NCBI RefSeq assembly: GCF_037892545.1
Contig: NZ_JBBKBG010000002.1
Span: forward strand, 198,510-262,509
Length of the DNA: 64,000 nucleotides
Direction of reading: 5' to 3'
Origin: Pseudogracilibacillus sp037892545
GTDB lineage: Bacteria > Bacillota > Bacilli > Bacillales > Amphibacillaceae
Shown: positions 36,754 to 45,931 of the stretch, in pieces
Numbering within the stretch: position 1 is the first letter of the stretch
Layout: every line of letters begins with the position of its first letter
Notes under the pieces: model-generated
What the model saw: only the letters and a program-made list of their open reading frames with translations
What the model was told of the DNA's origin: nothing
Databases searched by the model: none
Position numbers and translations under genes: made by a program

Positions 36754-37296
36754 GTGATAGAAATAGGGAATAAAAAGGCAGACATGATAGAGGTCCACGC
36801 TTTTGCCGATAACCTTCAACAAATATCTTCAGATATACAGGCACAATTGGAGAGTGTGATTAAAAGCATCGATACAATCCAAGGAATGTCATCCTTTTCT
36901 GGACAAGCAACCCAAGTGAAGATGAAAAAATTCATGATATTATCCCATCAGTATCCGATATTACCACCGCAAGATCACCTGATTTCTCAGACGTAAATGA
37001 GTGGAAGAAAAAGGTAGTCAAAGAAGCAGAAGAGTTAGAAGAAGACATAAGTAGTTTCACTAGTACTGGAAATGAGACAGATGTCAGAGCAATTATGCAG
37101 CAGATGGAAACGGTGATGAATCGGGCAGGCAGGGATACGGAGAAATGAGATTTTTAGATTTAAAGGTGATTCATCAATAGGTAGTCAATGGCGGTATAGG
37201 ATTGATGTTGTTGATGAACAAATCAAGAAATTAGCAAAAAGTATGACACCAGAACAACTAAAAAATACTTATTTGAATGTGAAATTAACACATTAG
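36754..37296 (+). pseudogene. LXG-domain polymorphic toxin gene, decayed
   Basis: Three pieces of one toxin lie in different frames. Piece 1 (to about 36915) reads ADMIEVHAFADNLQQISSDI and MSSFSGQATQ, the start of an LXG domain. Piece 2 (about 36915-37148) reads IHDIIPSVSDITTARSPDF and later DVRAIMQQMETVMNRAG, the end of an LXG domain; some 60-70 residues between them are deleted. Piece 3 (about 37150-37296) reads IFRFKGDSSIGSQWRYRIDV and ends in YLNVKLTH, a likely C-terminal toxin remnant. LXG toxins are exported by the type VII system to attack neighbouring cells. The intact immunity gene follows 14 bp later. This copy cannot make a working toxin. Confidence 0.75.
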
Positions 37297-37310
37297 TAGG
37301 AGGAGTATAA

Positions 37311-37853
37311 ATGGAAAAATACTTAAAAGATTTTAAATTGCATAATAAAGTTTCGAGTGAAATCATTGAACAATATAAGCAACTAGTACCAAATGAAATT
37401 ATAGATTTATGGAGTAATTATGGATTTGGTACATTTATGCAAGGGTATTTTAAAAGTGTAAATCCAGAGGAATTTAAAGAGATTCTAGGGGAGAGTAGTC
37501 AAAGATACAAGGATTCAGTTGTGTTGTTTGCTACAGGAATGGGTGATCTAGTTATTTGGTCAGATGGATTTGTTAGATTACTTAATTACAGGTATGGTGT
37601 GGTAAAAACAATTATGTTTACATTTGAATTTTTCTTTCAAAATATTAATGATCTGGAATTTAAAGATGAAGATTTTTCTTGGCAACCGTATCCCGAAGCC
37701 CTTAGACAATATGGTGAATTGGATTATGATGAGTGCTTCGGCTATACACCACTATTAGGTTTAGGCGGAGAAGAAAAAGTAGAAAATCTAAAAAAAGTCA
37801 AACTGAAGGAACATATTCTAGTTATTACTGAACTTATGGGACCAATTCGGTAA
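37311..37853 (+). CDS. Immunity protein, GAD-like/DUF1851 (YxxD/Tdi1-like)
   Basis: A 180-residue soluble protein beginning MEKYLKDFKLHNKVSSEIIE, with LWSNYGFGTFMQGYFKSVNP and VLFATGMGDLVIWSDG, the pattern of GAD-like/DUF1851 immunity proteins such as B. subtilis YxxD, partner of the LXG toxin YxiD. It has AGGAGG about 8 bases before the ATG and no internal break, unlike the toxin before it. A bare immunity gene may protect against toxins of relatives. Confidence 0.8.
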   Translation: MEKYLKDFKLHNKVSSEIIEQYKQLVPNEIIDLWSNYGFGTFMQGYFKSVNPEEFKEILGESSQRYKDSVVLFATGMGDLVIWSDGFVRLLNYRYGVVKTIMFTFEFFFQNINDLEFKDEDFSWQPYPEALRQYGELDYDECFGYTPLLGLGGEEKVENLKKVKLKEHILVITELMGPIR

Positions 37854-37883
37854 TATTTGGGAGTATGTTACAGAATTAACTAT

Positions 37884-37929
37884 AAGCACTTGATTGCCTT
37901 ATTAGGAATTAGGTGTTTTGTTTTTATTT
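37884..37929 (+). terminator. Terminator after the immunity gene
   Basis: AAGCACTTGATT pairs with AATTAGGTGTTT over 12 bp (three G-U pairs), followed by T-rich sequence. Confidence 0.65.
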
Positions 37930-38188
37930 AGAAATTTAACTTTGAACTATATTGGAAATTGATTTACTGAAATTCATAGTTCATGAAGGTAGTACCATCA
38001 TAGAGTATTGATATAAATGATACTTTAACAATGTATAAAGATGTTCAATAAGAAACTAAATGACAGCAGAAGAGGACGCACAATTAAAAAAATTAATTAC
38101 AAATTATAAATCTTAGCATTATCGAGAAAACTAACTTAAATGTGTCCTAAATATTGACGTGTCTCCTAATTATTTTGACATTTATAAA
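37930..38188. other. Gene-free spacer before array 2
   Basis: No gene is supported here. An 18-codon ORF (38060-38116, starting MTAEEDAQLKK) could be the scrap of a lost gene but lacks a ribosome site. Confidence 0.5.
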
Positions 38189-38597
38189 CAATTCCGCAAG
38201 AGTTCGTGGAAATCGCGCTCAACTTGCGGATATACGTGCTAATTCCGCAAGAGATAGAAGAAATCGCGTTCCACTTGCGGATATATGTAATAATTCCGCA
38301 AGAGATTGAAGAAATCTCGTTTCACTTGCGGAAATCCGTGCTAATTCCGCAAGAGTAAGAAGAAATCGCGTTCCACTTGCGGATATATGTGCTAATTCCG
38401 CAAGAGATTGAGGAAATCACGTTCCACTTGCGGATATCCGTGCTAATTCCGCAAGAGATAGAAGAAATCGTGCTCCACTTGCGGATATATGTGCCAATTC
38501 CGCAAGAGACCGCAGAAATCGCGTTCCACTTGCGGATATCCGCAATAATTACGCAAGTGACCGCAGAAATCGCGTTCCACTTTCGGATATCCGCCTT
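38189..38597. repeat. 51-bp palindromic tandem repeat, array 2 (8 units)
   Basis: The same unit as array 1: ATTCCGCAAG at 38191, 38242, 38293, 38344, 38395, 38446 and 38497, and a degenerate ATTACGCAAG at 38548, all exactly 51 bp apart. The first unit of both arrays carries the same TTCGTGGAAATCGCG variant. Variation is concentrated in two short blocks, TATATGTG/TATCCGTG/AATCTGTG after CTTGCGGA, and GATAGAAG/GATTGAGG/GACCGCAG after the CAAGA of each unit. The array lies 54 bp past the 3' end of the minus-strand ABC1 kinase gene. Confidence 0.9.
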
Positions 38598-38650
38598 TGT
38601 GTTGAATCTTTTCACCCGGCGTATGCCCAAACGATAACGAATCAAGAGGG

Positions 38651-40312
38651 CTACATTCGACCAGAGCGGAAGATAGAAAATAGTATGAGTATAAATAGTA
38701 AAAAGGCGATGACAGAACCGATTTCAATGACTGGCAAACGCCATAATAAGGTTGTCTGGCCTGAAATAGCTGCGCCAACGATTAGGCCGACCATTAAAAT
38801 ACAGAATGACAGTAAAATAATACTAAATGAGAGACGATTACTAATTTTATCAAGTCGTCGCATAAAAAAAGGTAAGTCAGAAACATTGATATCAAAACGG
38901 AGCTTGCCTTTTTTTAATGTTGTTGTAACATCTTTTACATCTTGTGGTAGCTCAGATAAAATATCAGCATTATCAATTAGCTGTTCCCACGTTTTTTTCG
39001 CAATAAAAGATGGTTGCATTCTTTCTTGAATTAGCCGTTTTCCAAAAGGCTCCACGGCTGACATGATACTGAAAGTGGGATCTAATCCCGAAATGATTTT
39101 TTCAATCGTGATGATTGTTTTTCCTAAAATAGAAATTTCATTCGGTAATTGTAGTTCATATTCATAAGCAATATCGAACACCTCTTTAATGATCGCCCCA
39201 AGTTTAATTTGCTTCATCGGCATATCATAATATTTCGCTATTAAATATTCTAGATCACGTAATAAGGAGCTCCGATCTGTTTCGCCCGTCATCATCCCTA
39301 ATTTACCAAATGTCTTCACGATTCCTTTTGCATTTCCTAACTGTAAATTTATGACGAGTGATGTAAAATGGTAGCGCATTTCTTCTGTCAGTTGGCCGAC
39401 CATACCAAAATCTAAAAAGACGACACGGTTTCTCGGTAAAATATAAATATTACCTGGATGTGGATCTCCATGAAAAAATCCGTCGATAAAAATTTGCTCA
39501 AACATTGCATTTGTAATCGTTTTTGCAATTTTTCGTTTATCATAATCATGTGCTTCTAATTCCTCATAATGGTTTACTTTTATTCCGTGGATCATTTCCA
39601 TCGTGAGTACTTTTTTCGTTGTATACTGCCAATAAACGATTGGAATATGTACATCATCATTATCTGCTAGTTGCTTAGCAATCTTTTCCGCATTACGCCC
39701 CTCATGCATGTAATCTAATTCATTGCTTAATGAAAATGCAAATTCATCAACCATATCACGTAATTGGTAGGCACGAGCCCATGCAAAATGATCCTCTAAA
39801 AACTTTGAGAAATCACGTAAAATTTCTAAATCGGTTTGCATCGTTGTTTCAATGCTCGGTCGTTGAATTTTTACAGCAACTTCTTCCCCTGTATGTAGGG
39901 TGGCAATATGTACTTGTCCGATAGAAGCCGTCGCTAGCGGTTCTATATTAAAATGTGCGAACAATACATGGATAGGAGCATGTAATTCTTCTTCTATCGT
40001 TGCTTCAATTTTTTCATATGGAATTGGAAATACATCGTCTTGTAATTTTTCTAATTCATCTGTAATTTCCTTCGGGATTAGGTCATTTCTAGAACTAGCA
40101 ATTTGTCCTAGCTTTATAAAAGTTGGACCTAATTGTTGTAATGTATTACGTAACTTACTACCGATATCTTGTAAATTCATATCGGATGTTTCGGAATATT
40201 TTTTTCGATCAGTTAAACCAATTCGAAATAAAAAGTGGCTAAAACCATTTTTTAAAAATGTATTTAATACTTCTTGAAATCGTTGTGTATGCTTCATTCG
40301 TCTACGAAACAT
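38651..40312 (-). CDS. ABC1/UbiB/AarF-family atypical kinase
   Basis: A 553-residue membrane-anchored protein-kinase-like ATPase. Motifs: KxGQ in GPTFIKLGQIASSR (residues about 64-77), the Ala-rich loop LATASIGQVH, VAVKIQRP (ATP Lys), HGDPHPGNI (catalytic loop) and FLDFGMVG (DFG). Two hydrophobic helices end the protein (ILLSFCILMVGLIVGAA and VIAFLLFILILFSI). Family members support quinone or isoprenoid-lipid biology. Start ATG with AAGGAG 7 bases upstream. Single gene; its 3' side abuts repeat array 2. Confidence 0.9.
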   Translation of the reverse strand: MFRRRMKHTQRFQEVLNTFLKNGFSHFLFRIGLTDRKKYSETSDMNLQDIGSKLRNTLQQLGPTFIKLGQIASSRNDLIPKEITDELEKLQDDVFPIPYEKIEATIEEELHAPIHVLFAHFNIEPLATASIGQVHIATLHTGEEVAVKIQRPSIETTMQTDLEILRDFSKFLEDHFAWARAYQLRDMVDEFAFSLSNELDYMHEGRNAEKIAKQLADNDDVHIPIVYWQYTTKKVLTMEMIHGIKVNHYEELEAHDYDKRKIAKTITNAMFEQIFIDGFFHGDPHPGNIYILPRNRVVFLDFGMVGQLTEEMRYHFTSLVINLQLGNAKGIVKTFGKLGMMTGETDRSSLLRDLEYLIAKYYDMPMKQIKLGAIIKEVFDIAYEYELQLPNEISILGKTIITIEKIISGLDPTFSIMSAVEPFGKRLIQERMQPSFIAKKTWEQLIDNADILSELPQDVKDVTTTLKKGKLRFDINVSDLPFFMRRLDKISNRLSFSIILLSFCILMVGLIVGAAISGQTTLLWRLPVIEIGSVIAFLLFILILFSIFRSGRM

Positions 40313-40444
40313 GCCATCGCTCCTTTGTGCCGATACGTTATATTCATTATAAGAGAAAGAAGGTGGAATGAAAAGGAGAAGATGATTATTCCCTACATAT
40401 GTAGTACGATAAGGGTATGTTTATATGAAAAAGGAGTAATGAAA

Positions 40445-40873
40445 GTGAAGTTTTCTGAATTTGAAATTGGAAAAAGCTATGAAACAGCATCTTATCAAAT
40501 GACGTTAGAGGAAATTCAAGCCTTCTCACGTAAATTTGATCCACAATATATGCATGTAGACGAGGTCCGTGCAAATGAAACGGAATTTGGTGGCATTATC
40601 GCTTCAGGAATTCATACATTAAATATTTCATTTAAACTATGGATAGAGGTAGGAGCGTACGGTGATGAAATCATTGCTGGGCGTCAAATGGACAAGGTGA
40701 TTTTCAAAAAACCTGTATATCCGGGTGATATATTACGTGTGATCGTGAAAATAACAGATAAAAAAGCTATAAAAGGTAACCGTGGACTCGTTACATGTAA
40801 AATGACGACGTACAATCAGCATGATGAAAAAGTGTTAACAGCCATCTTAACAGCTCTAATAAAGGATGTATAA
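40445..40873 (+). CDS. MaoC-like hotdog-fold dehydratase
   Basis: A 142-residue R-hydratase/MaoC-type protein: FEIGKSYETASYQMTLEEI, then FSRKFDPQYMHVDEVRA with the hydratase Asp-His pair, FGGIIASGIHT, and FKKPVYPGDILRV. It would hydrate an enoyl-CoA or act as a related hotdog enzyme. The start is taken at GTG 40445 because AAGGAG lies 8 bases before it; an in-frame ATG at 40439 is too close to that site. Divergent from the ABC1 kinase gene. Confidence 0.85.
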   Translation: MKFSEFEIGKSYETASYQMTLEEIQAFSRKFDPQYMHVDEVRANETEFGGIIASGIHTLNISFKLWIEVGAYGDEIIAGRQMDKVIFKKPVYPGDILRVIVKITDKKAIKGNRGLVTCKMTTYNQHDEKVLTAILTALIKDV

Positions 40874-40940
40874 CGATAATTATCCACATTTCTGTGGATA
40901 ATTAGATTGAATTTGTTAATAATTCTGACAATTCAACCTA

Positions 40941-40979
40941 AAAATTACCAGTCCAGTAAAGGAATGGTAATTTTTATTT
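40941..40979. terminator. Bidirectional terminator between the MaoC and YtfP genes
   Basis: AAAATTACCAGTCC pairs with GGAATGGTAATTTT with one mismatch, flanked by A and T runs. A second perfect inverted repeat (TAATTATCCACA/TGTGGATAATTA, 40876-40911) without a T-run precedes it. Confidence 0.75.
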
Positions 40980-42243
40980 AAGCTAATCCTTCATATGCAG
41001 CATTCATTCCAGCAAGTCTTCCTGTTACGAGGGCAGAAGTAATATTGTATCCACCTGTATACCCGTGGATATCTAATATTTCCCCACAGAAAAATAATCG
41101 TTCCATCCATTTGGATCCCATTGTACTTGGGGCGATTTCCTTTGTAGATACTCCGCCACCTGTTACGAATGCTTTTTCAATTGGTAATGAACCATGTACA
41201 TCGAAAGTAAAATTTTTAAGCAATGAAATCATCTGGAGCAATGTTTCTTTTTGGATATTCCCACATTTTGTCGTTTCCTCGACTTCTACCTGTTCCAATA
41301 GAAAGGTCACCATTCGTTCTGGTAACTTGGTTACTTCCCGAAAGATATTTTTACATGACTTTTTTGCATTTTGTTGTACGGCTGATAGGACCATTTCTGT
41401 TAATGCATGTTCATAGATATGTGGGAGTAAATCGATTTGTAGTGTAACTTTTTTGGCACCTTTCATCAATTCTTTTACAACGAATTGAGAGCAACGTAAA
41501 ATAGCAGGTCCAGATACACCGAAATGTGTGAACACCATATCCATTTCATGTGTGACAATCACTTTACCTTTTTTATTTAAAACGGAAACAGCTACATCCC
41601 GAAGCGACAGCCCTTGTAAGGTGCGGTCGCGAATAAATTTTTCTTTTGAAGTTAAAGCGACTTCAGTCGGATATAGTTCTGTGATCGTATGGCCAGCCTT
41701 TTTTGCCCAAGCATATCCGTCCCCGGTTGATCCTGTATGTGGGACAGATTTCCCTCCAACCGCTATGACGATCGCTTTTGTCATTATGTTTTTCCCGTTT
41801 TGCAAAATGACCGTATGGGCTTCCTTGTCATAATGGATTGCTTCAACAGGATGGTTTAATTTCACTGTCACTCCTAATGTATGAAGGCGGTCAATTAATG
41901 TTTGCACGACAGATTGAGCGGAATTTGATTTTGGAAACATTCGACCATGGTCCTCTTCTTTTAAACCGACACCTAAATTTTCAAAGAAATCGATAATATC
42001 ATAATTGTTAAAAATAGAAAAAGCACTGTAAAGGAATTTCCCATTGCCTGGAATATGACGAATGACCTCGTCTTCTGGAAGGCGATTCGTTACATTACAA
42101 CGTCCACCGCCCGAGATTGCTAGCTTTGTTCCGAGCTTTTGTCCTTTTTCTAATAATAATGTATTTGCACCAGTTTCTGCAGCAGAAATGGCTGCCATTA
42201 AACCAGATGGACCGCCACCAATTACTGTGACATCATATTGCAC
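40978..42243 (-). CDS. HI0933/YhiN-family FAD-dependent oxidoreductase (YtfP-like)
   Basis: A 421-residue flavoprotein: N-terminal dinucleotide-binding VTVIGGGPSGLMAAISAAE, LGTKLAISGGGRCNVTN, IVIAVGGKSVPHTGSTGDGY and the C-terminal GEILDIHGYTGGYNITSAL motif of the BaiN/RdsA group. The substrate is not established for the B. subtilis-type members. GTG 42243 is chosen; a TTG at 42252 lies only 2 bases after the AAAGGA site. Confidence 0.87.
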   Translation of the reverse strand: MQYDVTVIGGGPSGLMAAISAAETGANTLLLEKGQKLGTKLAISGGGRCNVTNRLPEDEVIRHIPGNGKFLYSAFSIFNNYDIIDFFENLGVGLKEEDHGRMFPKSNSAQSVVQTLIDRLHTLGVTVKLNHPVEAIHYDKEAHTVILQNGKNIMTKAIVIAVGGKSVPHTGSTGDGYAWAKKAGHTITELYPTEVALTSKEKFIRDRTLQGLSLRDVAVSVLNKKGKVIVTHEMDMVFTHFGVSGPAILRCSQFVVKELMKGAKKVTLQIDLLPHIYEHALTEMVLSAVQQNAKKSCKNIFREVTKLPERMVTFLLEQVEVEETTKCGNIQKETLLQMISLLKNFTFDVHGSLPIEKAFVTGGGVSTKEIAPSTMGSKWMERLFFCGEILDIHGYTGGYNITSALVTGRLAGMNAAYEGLA

Positions 42244-42260
42244 TATGTCCAAATCCTTTC

Positions 42261-43013
42261 TTACATAAATTTTAAAAATTGCATTTGTTTATTAAAAAGT
42301 GTTGGATACACTAAAAAACCTAGTATAACGCTCGTCATTGCAGCTGTCGTTAATAATAAAAACAGAATAAGCAATTGGAATTGCACCGCTTGTAATGGAT
42401 CAGCACCTGCGATAATTTGACCACTCATCATACCCGGTAATTGTACAAGTCCCATCGTTTTTTGGCTTTCAATTGTCGGGATCATACTTGCTTTTATCGC
42501 ATCAATAAGTTGACGATGGATTGCTTGTTTTGGTGTGGCACCAAGAGATAAAAATAATTGCACTTGATCTTGTGAATTGTCTAATTCTGCTTTAAAACGA
42601 TTTAGAAATAAAATGGATAAAACCATCGAATTACCTATAATCATCCCACTAATAGAAATAATATATTGGGCAGTAGGTGGGACAATGCCAAAGCCGAGTA
42701 AAATACTTTGTGTAACGATTTCTACACTAATTAGAGTAAATGCGACTTTCCAAACAATTCCTTTAATATTATTTCCTTTTTTTCGAGCATTGTTTGTTGC
42801 AGCTACAACCATCAATAGTACCATTAATCCTATGTAAAGAAAACTTTCTGAATCAAAAACGAATTTCAATATGTACCCGACTGCTAAAAGCTGAATAATC
42901 GAGCGAATGGTAGCAATTATGACATCTTTTTCGAGTTCTAATTTTAATGTTTTGGATAAAACAAGTGGAATAAGGACGAATATAAGTGTTATGGCTAATG
43001 TTGTATATGTCAT
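42261..43013 (-). CDS. fetB: FetB-like ABC transporter permease (UPF0014)
   Basis: A 250-residue permease with about seven helices (LAITLIFVLIPLVLSKTL first, FLLLTTAAMTSVILGFLVYP last) and the family signature RFKAELDN...LSLGATPKQAIHR, then GLVQLPGMMSGQIIAGADP. FetB with FetA exports iron and lowers oxidative stress in E. coli. It overlaps the fetA stop by 4 bases (ATGA), so the two are coupled. Confidence 0.88.
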   Translation of the reverse strand: MTYTTLAITLIFVLIPLVLSKTLKLELEKDVIIATIRSIIQLLAVGYILKFVFDSESFLYIGLMVLLMVVAATNNARKKGNNIKGIVWKVAFTLISVEIVTQSILLGFGIVPPTAQYIISISGMIIGNSMVLSILFLNRFKAELDNSQDQVQLFLSLGATPKQAIHRQLIDAIKASMIPTIESQKTMGLVQLPGMMSGQIIAGADPLQAVQFQLLILFLLLTTAAMTSVILGFLVYPTLFNKQMQFLKFM

Positions 43014-43729
43014 TTTATCCCTCCATGCAAAAATTGTTCGACACGTTCATTCGTGGAATGAGATAAAAGAGCATTCGAACCAATTTCTTCTAACTTTCCA
43101 TCCATGAGTACCCATATATTGTCTGCACAACGTTTTGCTTGTTCCATTTGATGGGTAATCCAAATAATCGTTAAATTTTTCTCGCTTTTTAAATGAAGGA
43201 TTAATTGTTCAATGTCGAGCATTGCTTGTTTATCTAATGCAGAAGTAATTTCATCGAGCAGTAAGATGTCACTTTGTGGGACGAGTGTGCGTGCGAGAGA
43301 TACACGTTGCCGTTCTCCACCAGATAAGTCGTCAATCGATGTATGTAAAAAGGATTCATGCAGTCCAACGAGCTTTAAAAAATCGATCGCTTCCTGTTCA
43401 CTAATTGTTTCACCGGTTAAAGCATATGGTAAGTTGATGTTATCATATACGGTTTCACGAATCATTGGTGCATTTTGAAGGGCGAAACCTACTTTTCTCC
43501 GTAATGTCGTCGGTTCATAGGATGTAATGGGTTCTCCATCGATAAAAATATGTCCAGAAGTAGGAGAAAGTAGCCCATTACACATTTTTAATAAAGTAGA
43601 TTTTCCGGCACCAGATGGGCCGACAAGGGCGGTAATTTTTCCTTTTTCAATATTGCCTGTAATATGATTCAAAATATGGCGATCATTGACAGTGAAAGAA
43701 ACATTTTCAAATGAAATGGCATATGTCAT
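43010..43729 (-). CDS. fetA: FetA-like ABC transporter ATPase
   Basis: A 239-residue ATPase: Walker A GPSGAGKSTLLK, Q-loop FALQNAPMI, signature LSGGERQRVSLART, Walker B DILLLDEITSALD and the switch His in IIWITHQME. It powers the FetB permease encoded next. AAGGAGG lies 7 bases before the ATG. Confidence 0.9.
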   Translation of the reverse strand: MTYAISFENVSFTVNDRHILNHITGNIEKGKITALVGPSGAGKSTLLKMCNGLLSPTSGHIFIDGEPITSYEPTTLRRKVGFALQNAPMIRETVYDNINLPYALTGETISEQEAIDFLKLVGLHESFLHTSIDDLSGGERQRVSLARTLVPQSDILLLDEITSALDKQAMLDIEQLILHLKSEKNLTIIWITHQMEQAKRCADNIWVLMDGKLEEIGSNALLSHSTNERVEQFLHGGIK

Positions 43730-43860
43730 GTGTGTGCCTCCTTGCTATATTTCATCTTGATATGAGTGCAAACAGTATCAAAAGTTCCGTTCATTATTAT
43801 TGCGCACAAAAAATTATCTTAAAATATGTACGATCTTAAGTTAATAATCGAACGTTATGT

Positions 43861-43896
43861 AAAAAGTCGCCCACAAAACTAAAATTGTGGACGACC
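43861..43896 (-). terminator. Terminator of pepF
   Basis: On the minus strand GTCGTCCACAA pairs with TTGTGGGCGAC and T5 follows. Confidence 0.85.
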
Positions 43897-43902
43897 TATT
43901 CA

Positions 43903-45708
43903 TTATGGTGCAAAACTCTTTTCGAGTTCATCAATTAATTTTCCAACATAGGCGACTGCTTCTTTAATTGGCGCCGTCGTAGTCATATCAATCTCTAACA
44001 TATTAATTAAATCAACTGGTTTTTTCGTCCCACCTGCACGTAATACTTCTAACCAACGATGGATCGCATTATCTTCCTCCCGTTTTATTTTTTGTAATTG
44101 AGCGGTTGCTACAGTTAATCCAGCGGAATATGTGTACGGATATAAGCCCATATAATAATGTGGTTGTCTCATCCAAGTGAGACCAGCACCTTTATCCAGT
44201 TCTACTGTGTCGCCCCAAAAATTACGGATCACTGCCTCTTTTTCTTCACATAATACATCTGCTGTTAAAGGGACACCTTCTTCCGCTAAAGTATATACCC
44301 TTTGCTGGAATGCACCTTCTAATAAGTGGGTGACGAAATTATGGTAATACGTATCAAGTAATACACTAATAATCCAACGTTTCATACGCGGGTCATCTGT
44401 TTCTTTCATCAAGTGTTCTGCTAATAAAAGTTCATTCATCGTGGATGGTGCTTCAACGAAATAAGTAGATGGTTCCGTATTGAATAATGTTTGATGTTCA
44501 TTCGCTAAATAAAAATGTCCAGCATGTCCAAGTTCATGTGCTAACGTAAACATCCCACGCGCATTACCAGTCCACGTTAATAAAATATATGGATGTGCCC
44601 CATATGGACTTGCACAAAATGCACCAGATTGTTTCCCGACATTGGATGCATAATCAATCCAACGGTCAGAGAAAGCCTTTTTCATTATGGCACTATATTC
44701 TATACCTAAAGGTTCTAAAGAAGCAATAATGTTTTTTTCGGCTTCTTCAAATGAAATGGTCGGTTCAAAATCTGGATCAATGGGGGCTTTTAGGTCACAA
44801 AAGCGAATGTTATCTAATTGATAAATTTTTTCCTTTAATTTTGCTAAACGACGCATATGTGGTGCAAGCTCTTCTTGAATGACATGTAATTGATTTTCAT
44901 ACATTTCCTTCGTTACTTGTTGCTCGTGTAAAAGCATATCGATAACGGAGTCATATCCACGAACCTTTGATAATGTTACTTGTTTTTGTACTTCTGTTGC
45001 ATATGTTGCGGCATATGTATTTTTATATCGATTGAATGTTTCAACGAAGCGATCATAAGCTAGTTTTCGAACATTGGAGCGTGTCGCCATTTCATACTCA
45101 TCTTCATACAGAGCTTCTGACATTGGACGTGTATTTCCTAAAACGTCTACAAATGATTTAAATGTCATATCGGATGATTTACTTCGTTCATAAATCATAT
45201 ATGGTGCATCAAGCACATCGCTTAACGAAGCAAGTACTTCCTCCACCTCTGGTAAAAGTGTGTACGGTTTTTTGGCTAAAATATCTTGTAACATTTTTTT
45301 GTATGGCTGTAATTGTTGTTCTTCTTCCATATATTGATGAATAGTCGTTTCATCGATTGATAAAATTTCCGGCTCGAAAAATGCTAGTTTTCCAGCGATT
45401 TCAGCAAAGTTAGCAGATACTTTCGCTGCATTCGCTTGGTGTGTCGGATTTGTTCCATCCGCACTTATTTGTAGCATTGCATATGTAGAAAGACGAACAA
45501 GTCGTTCTTGTAATGTTTCTAATGTTTTGATCGCACCGAATAAATGCTCCGCATCTTCATGTAATTTTCCTTTATATTGAAGTACCGTTTCGACATCCTT
45601 TACGACAGAAACGAGTTCTGCTTCAAATAATGTTTCATCTTTAAATAAGGATGTAACATCCCATGTTGTCGCTTCGTCTACTTCATGTCGTTTTAATATT
45701 TTTGACAT
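43903..45708 (-). CDS. pepF: Oligoendopeptidase F (M3 family)
   Basis: A 601-residue cytoplasmic zinc metallopeptidase that cuts short peptides. The zinc site is TLAHELGHAGHFY (HExGH) with the third ligand Glu in YFVEAPSTMNELL. The family ending GLYPYTYSAGLTVA and the long helical N terminus (residues 1-190) are present. Start MSKILKRHEV at 45708 has AAAGGA 8 bases upstream; earlier ATGs overlap the site or lack one. Single gene. Confidence 0.95.
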   Translation of the reverse strand: MSKILKRHEVDEATTWDVTSLFKDETLFEAELVSVVKDVETVLQYKGKLHEDAEHLFGAIKTLETLQERLVRLSTYAMLQISADGTNPTHQANAAKVSANFAEIAGKLAFFEPEILSIDETTIHQYMEEEQQLQPYKKMLQDILAKKPYTLLPEVEEVLASLSDVLDAPYMIYERSKSSDMTFKSFVDVLGNTRPMSEALYEDEYEMATRSNVRKLAYDRFVETFNRYKNTYAATYATEVQKQVTLSKVRGYDSVIDMLLHEQQVTKEMYENQLHVIQEELAPHMRRLAKLKEKIYQLDNIRFCDLKAPIDPDFEPTISFEEAEKNIIASLEPLGIEYSAIMKKAFSDRWIDYASNVGKQSGAFCASPYGAHPYILLTWTGNARGMFTLAHELGHAGHFYLANEHQTLFNTEPSTYFVEAPSTMNELLLAEHLMKETDDPRMKRWIISVLLDTYYHNFVTHLLEGAFQQRVYTLAEEGVPLTADVLCEEKEAVIRNFWGDTVELDKGAGLTWMRQPHYYMGLYPYTYSAGLTVATAQLQKIKREEDNAIHRWLEVLRAGGTKKPVDLINMLEIDMTTTAPIKEAVAYVGKLIDELEKSFAP

Positions 45709-45888
45709 TTCCTTCATCCTTTCTAAAAACAACGCTCTTATCTACTAGTGTAAACGAAAACAAGAAAAAATTATACGAATATACCGAAATTAAGATGAAT
45801 GAATCAAATAAAGTTTATATGATGTAAAAGATAGCGAGTTCCATTCATTCATATAAATATATTGCAAACGAACTGATACGAGAAACCG

Positions 45889-45897
45889 TGCTATAAT
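45889..45897 (+). promoter_or_regulatory. Extended -10 promoter of the nitroreductase gene
   Basis: TGCTATAAT is a perfect extended -10 element (TG-N-TATAAT) 35 bp before the start codon; no clear -35. Confidence 0.6.
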
Positions 45898-45931
45898 AGA
45901 ACATAATGATAGCTATGTAGAGGGGGATTCT

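Noticed and set aside
38060..38116. 18-codon ORF MTAEEDAQLKK...
   Set aside because: Too short and without a ribosome site; possibly a scrap of a lost gene but not supportable.
38322..38645. Open frames on both strands through 51-bp array 2
   Set aside because: The frames are open on both strands only because 51 is a multiple of 3; there is no ribosome site and the start lies within the repeat.
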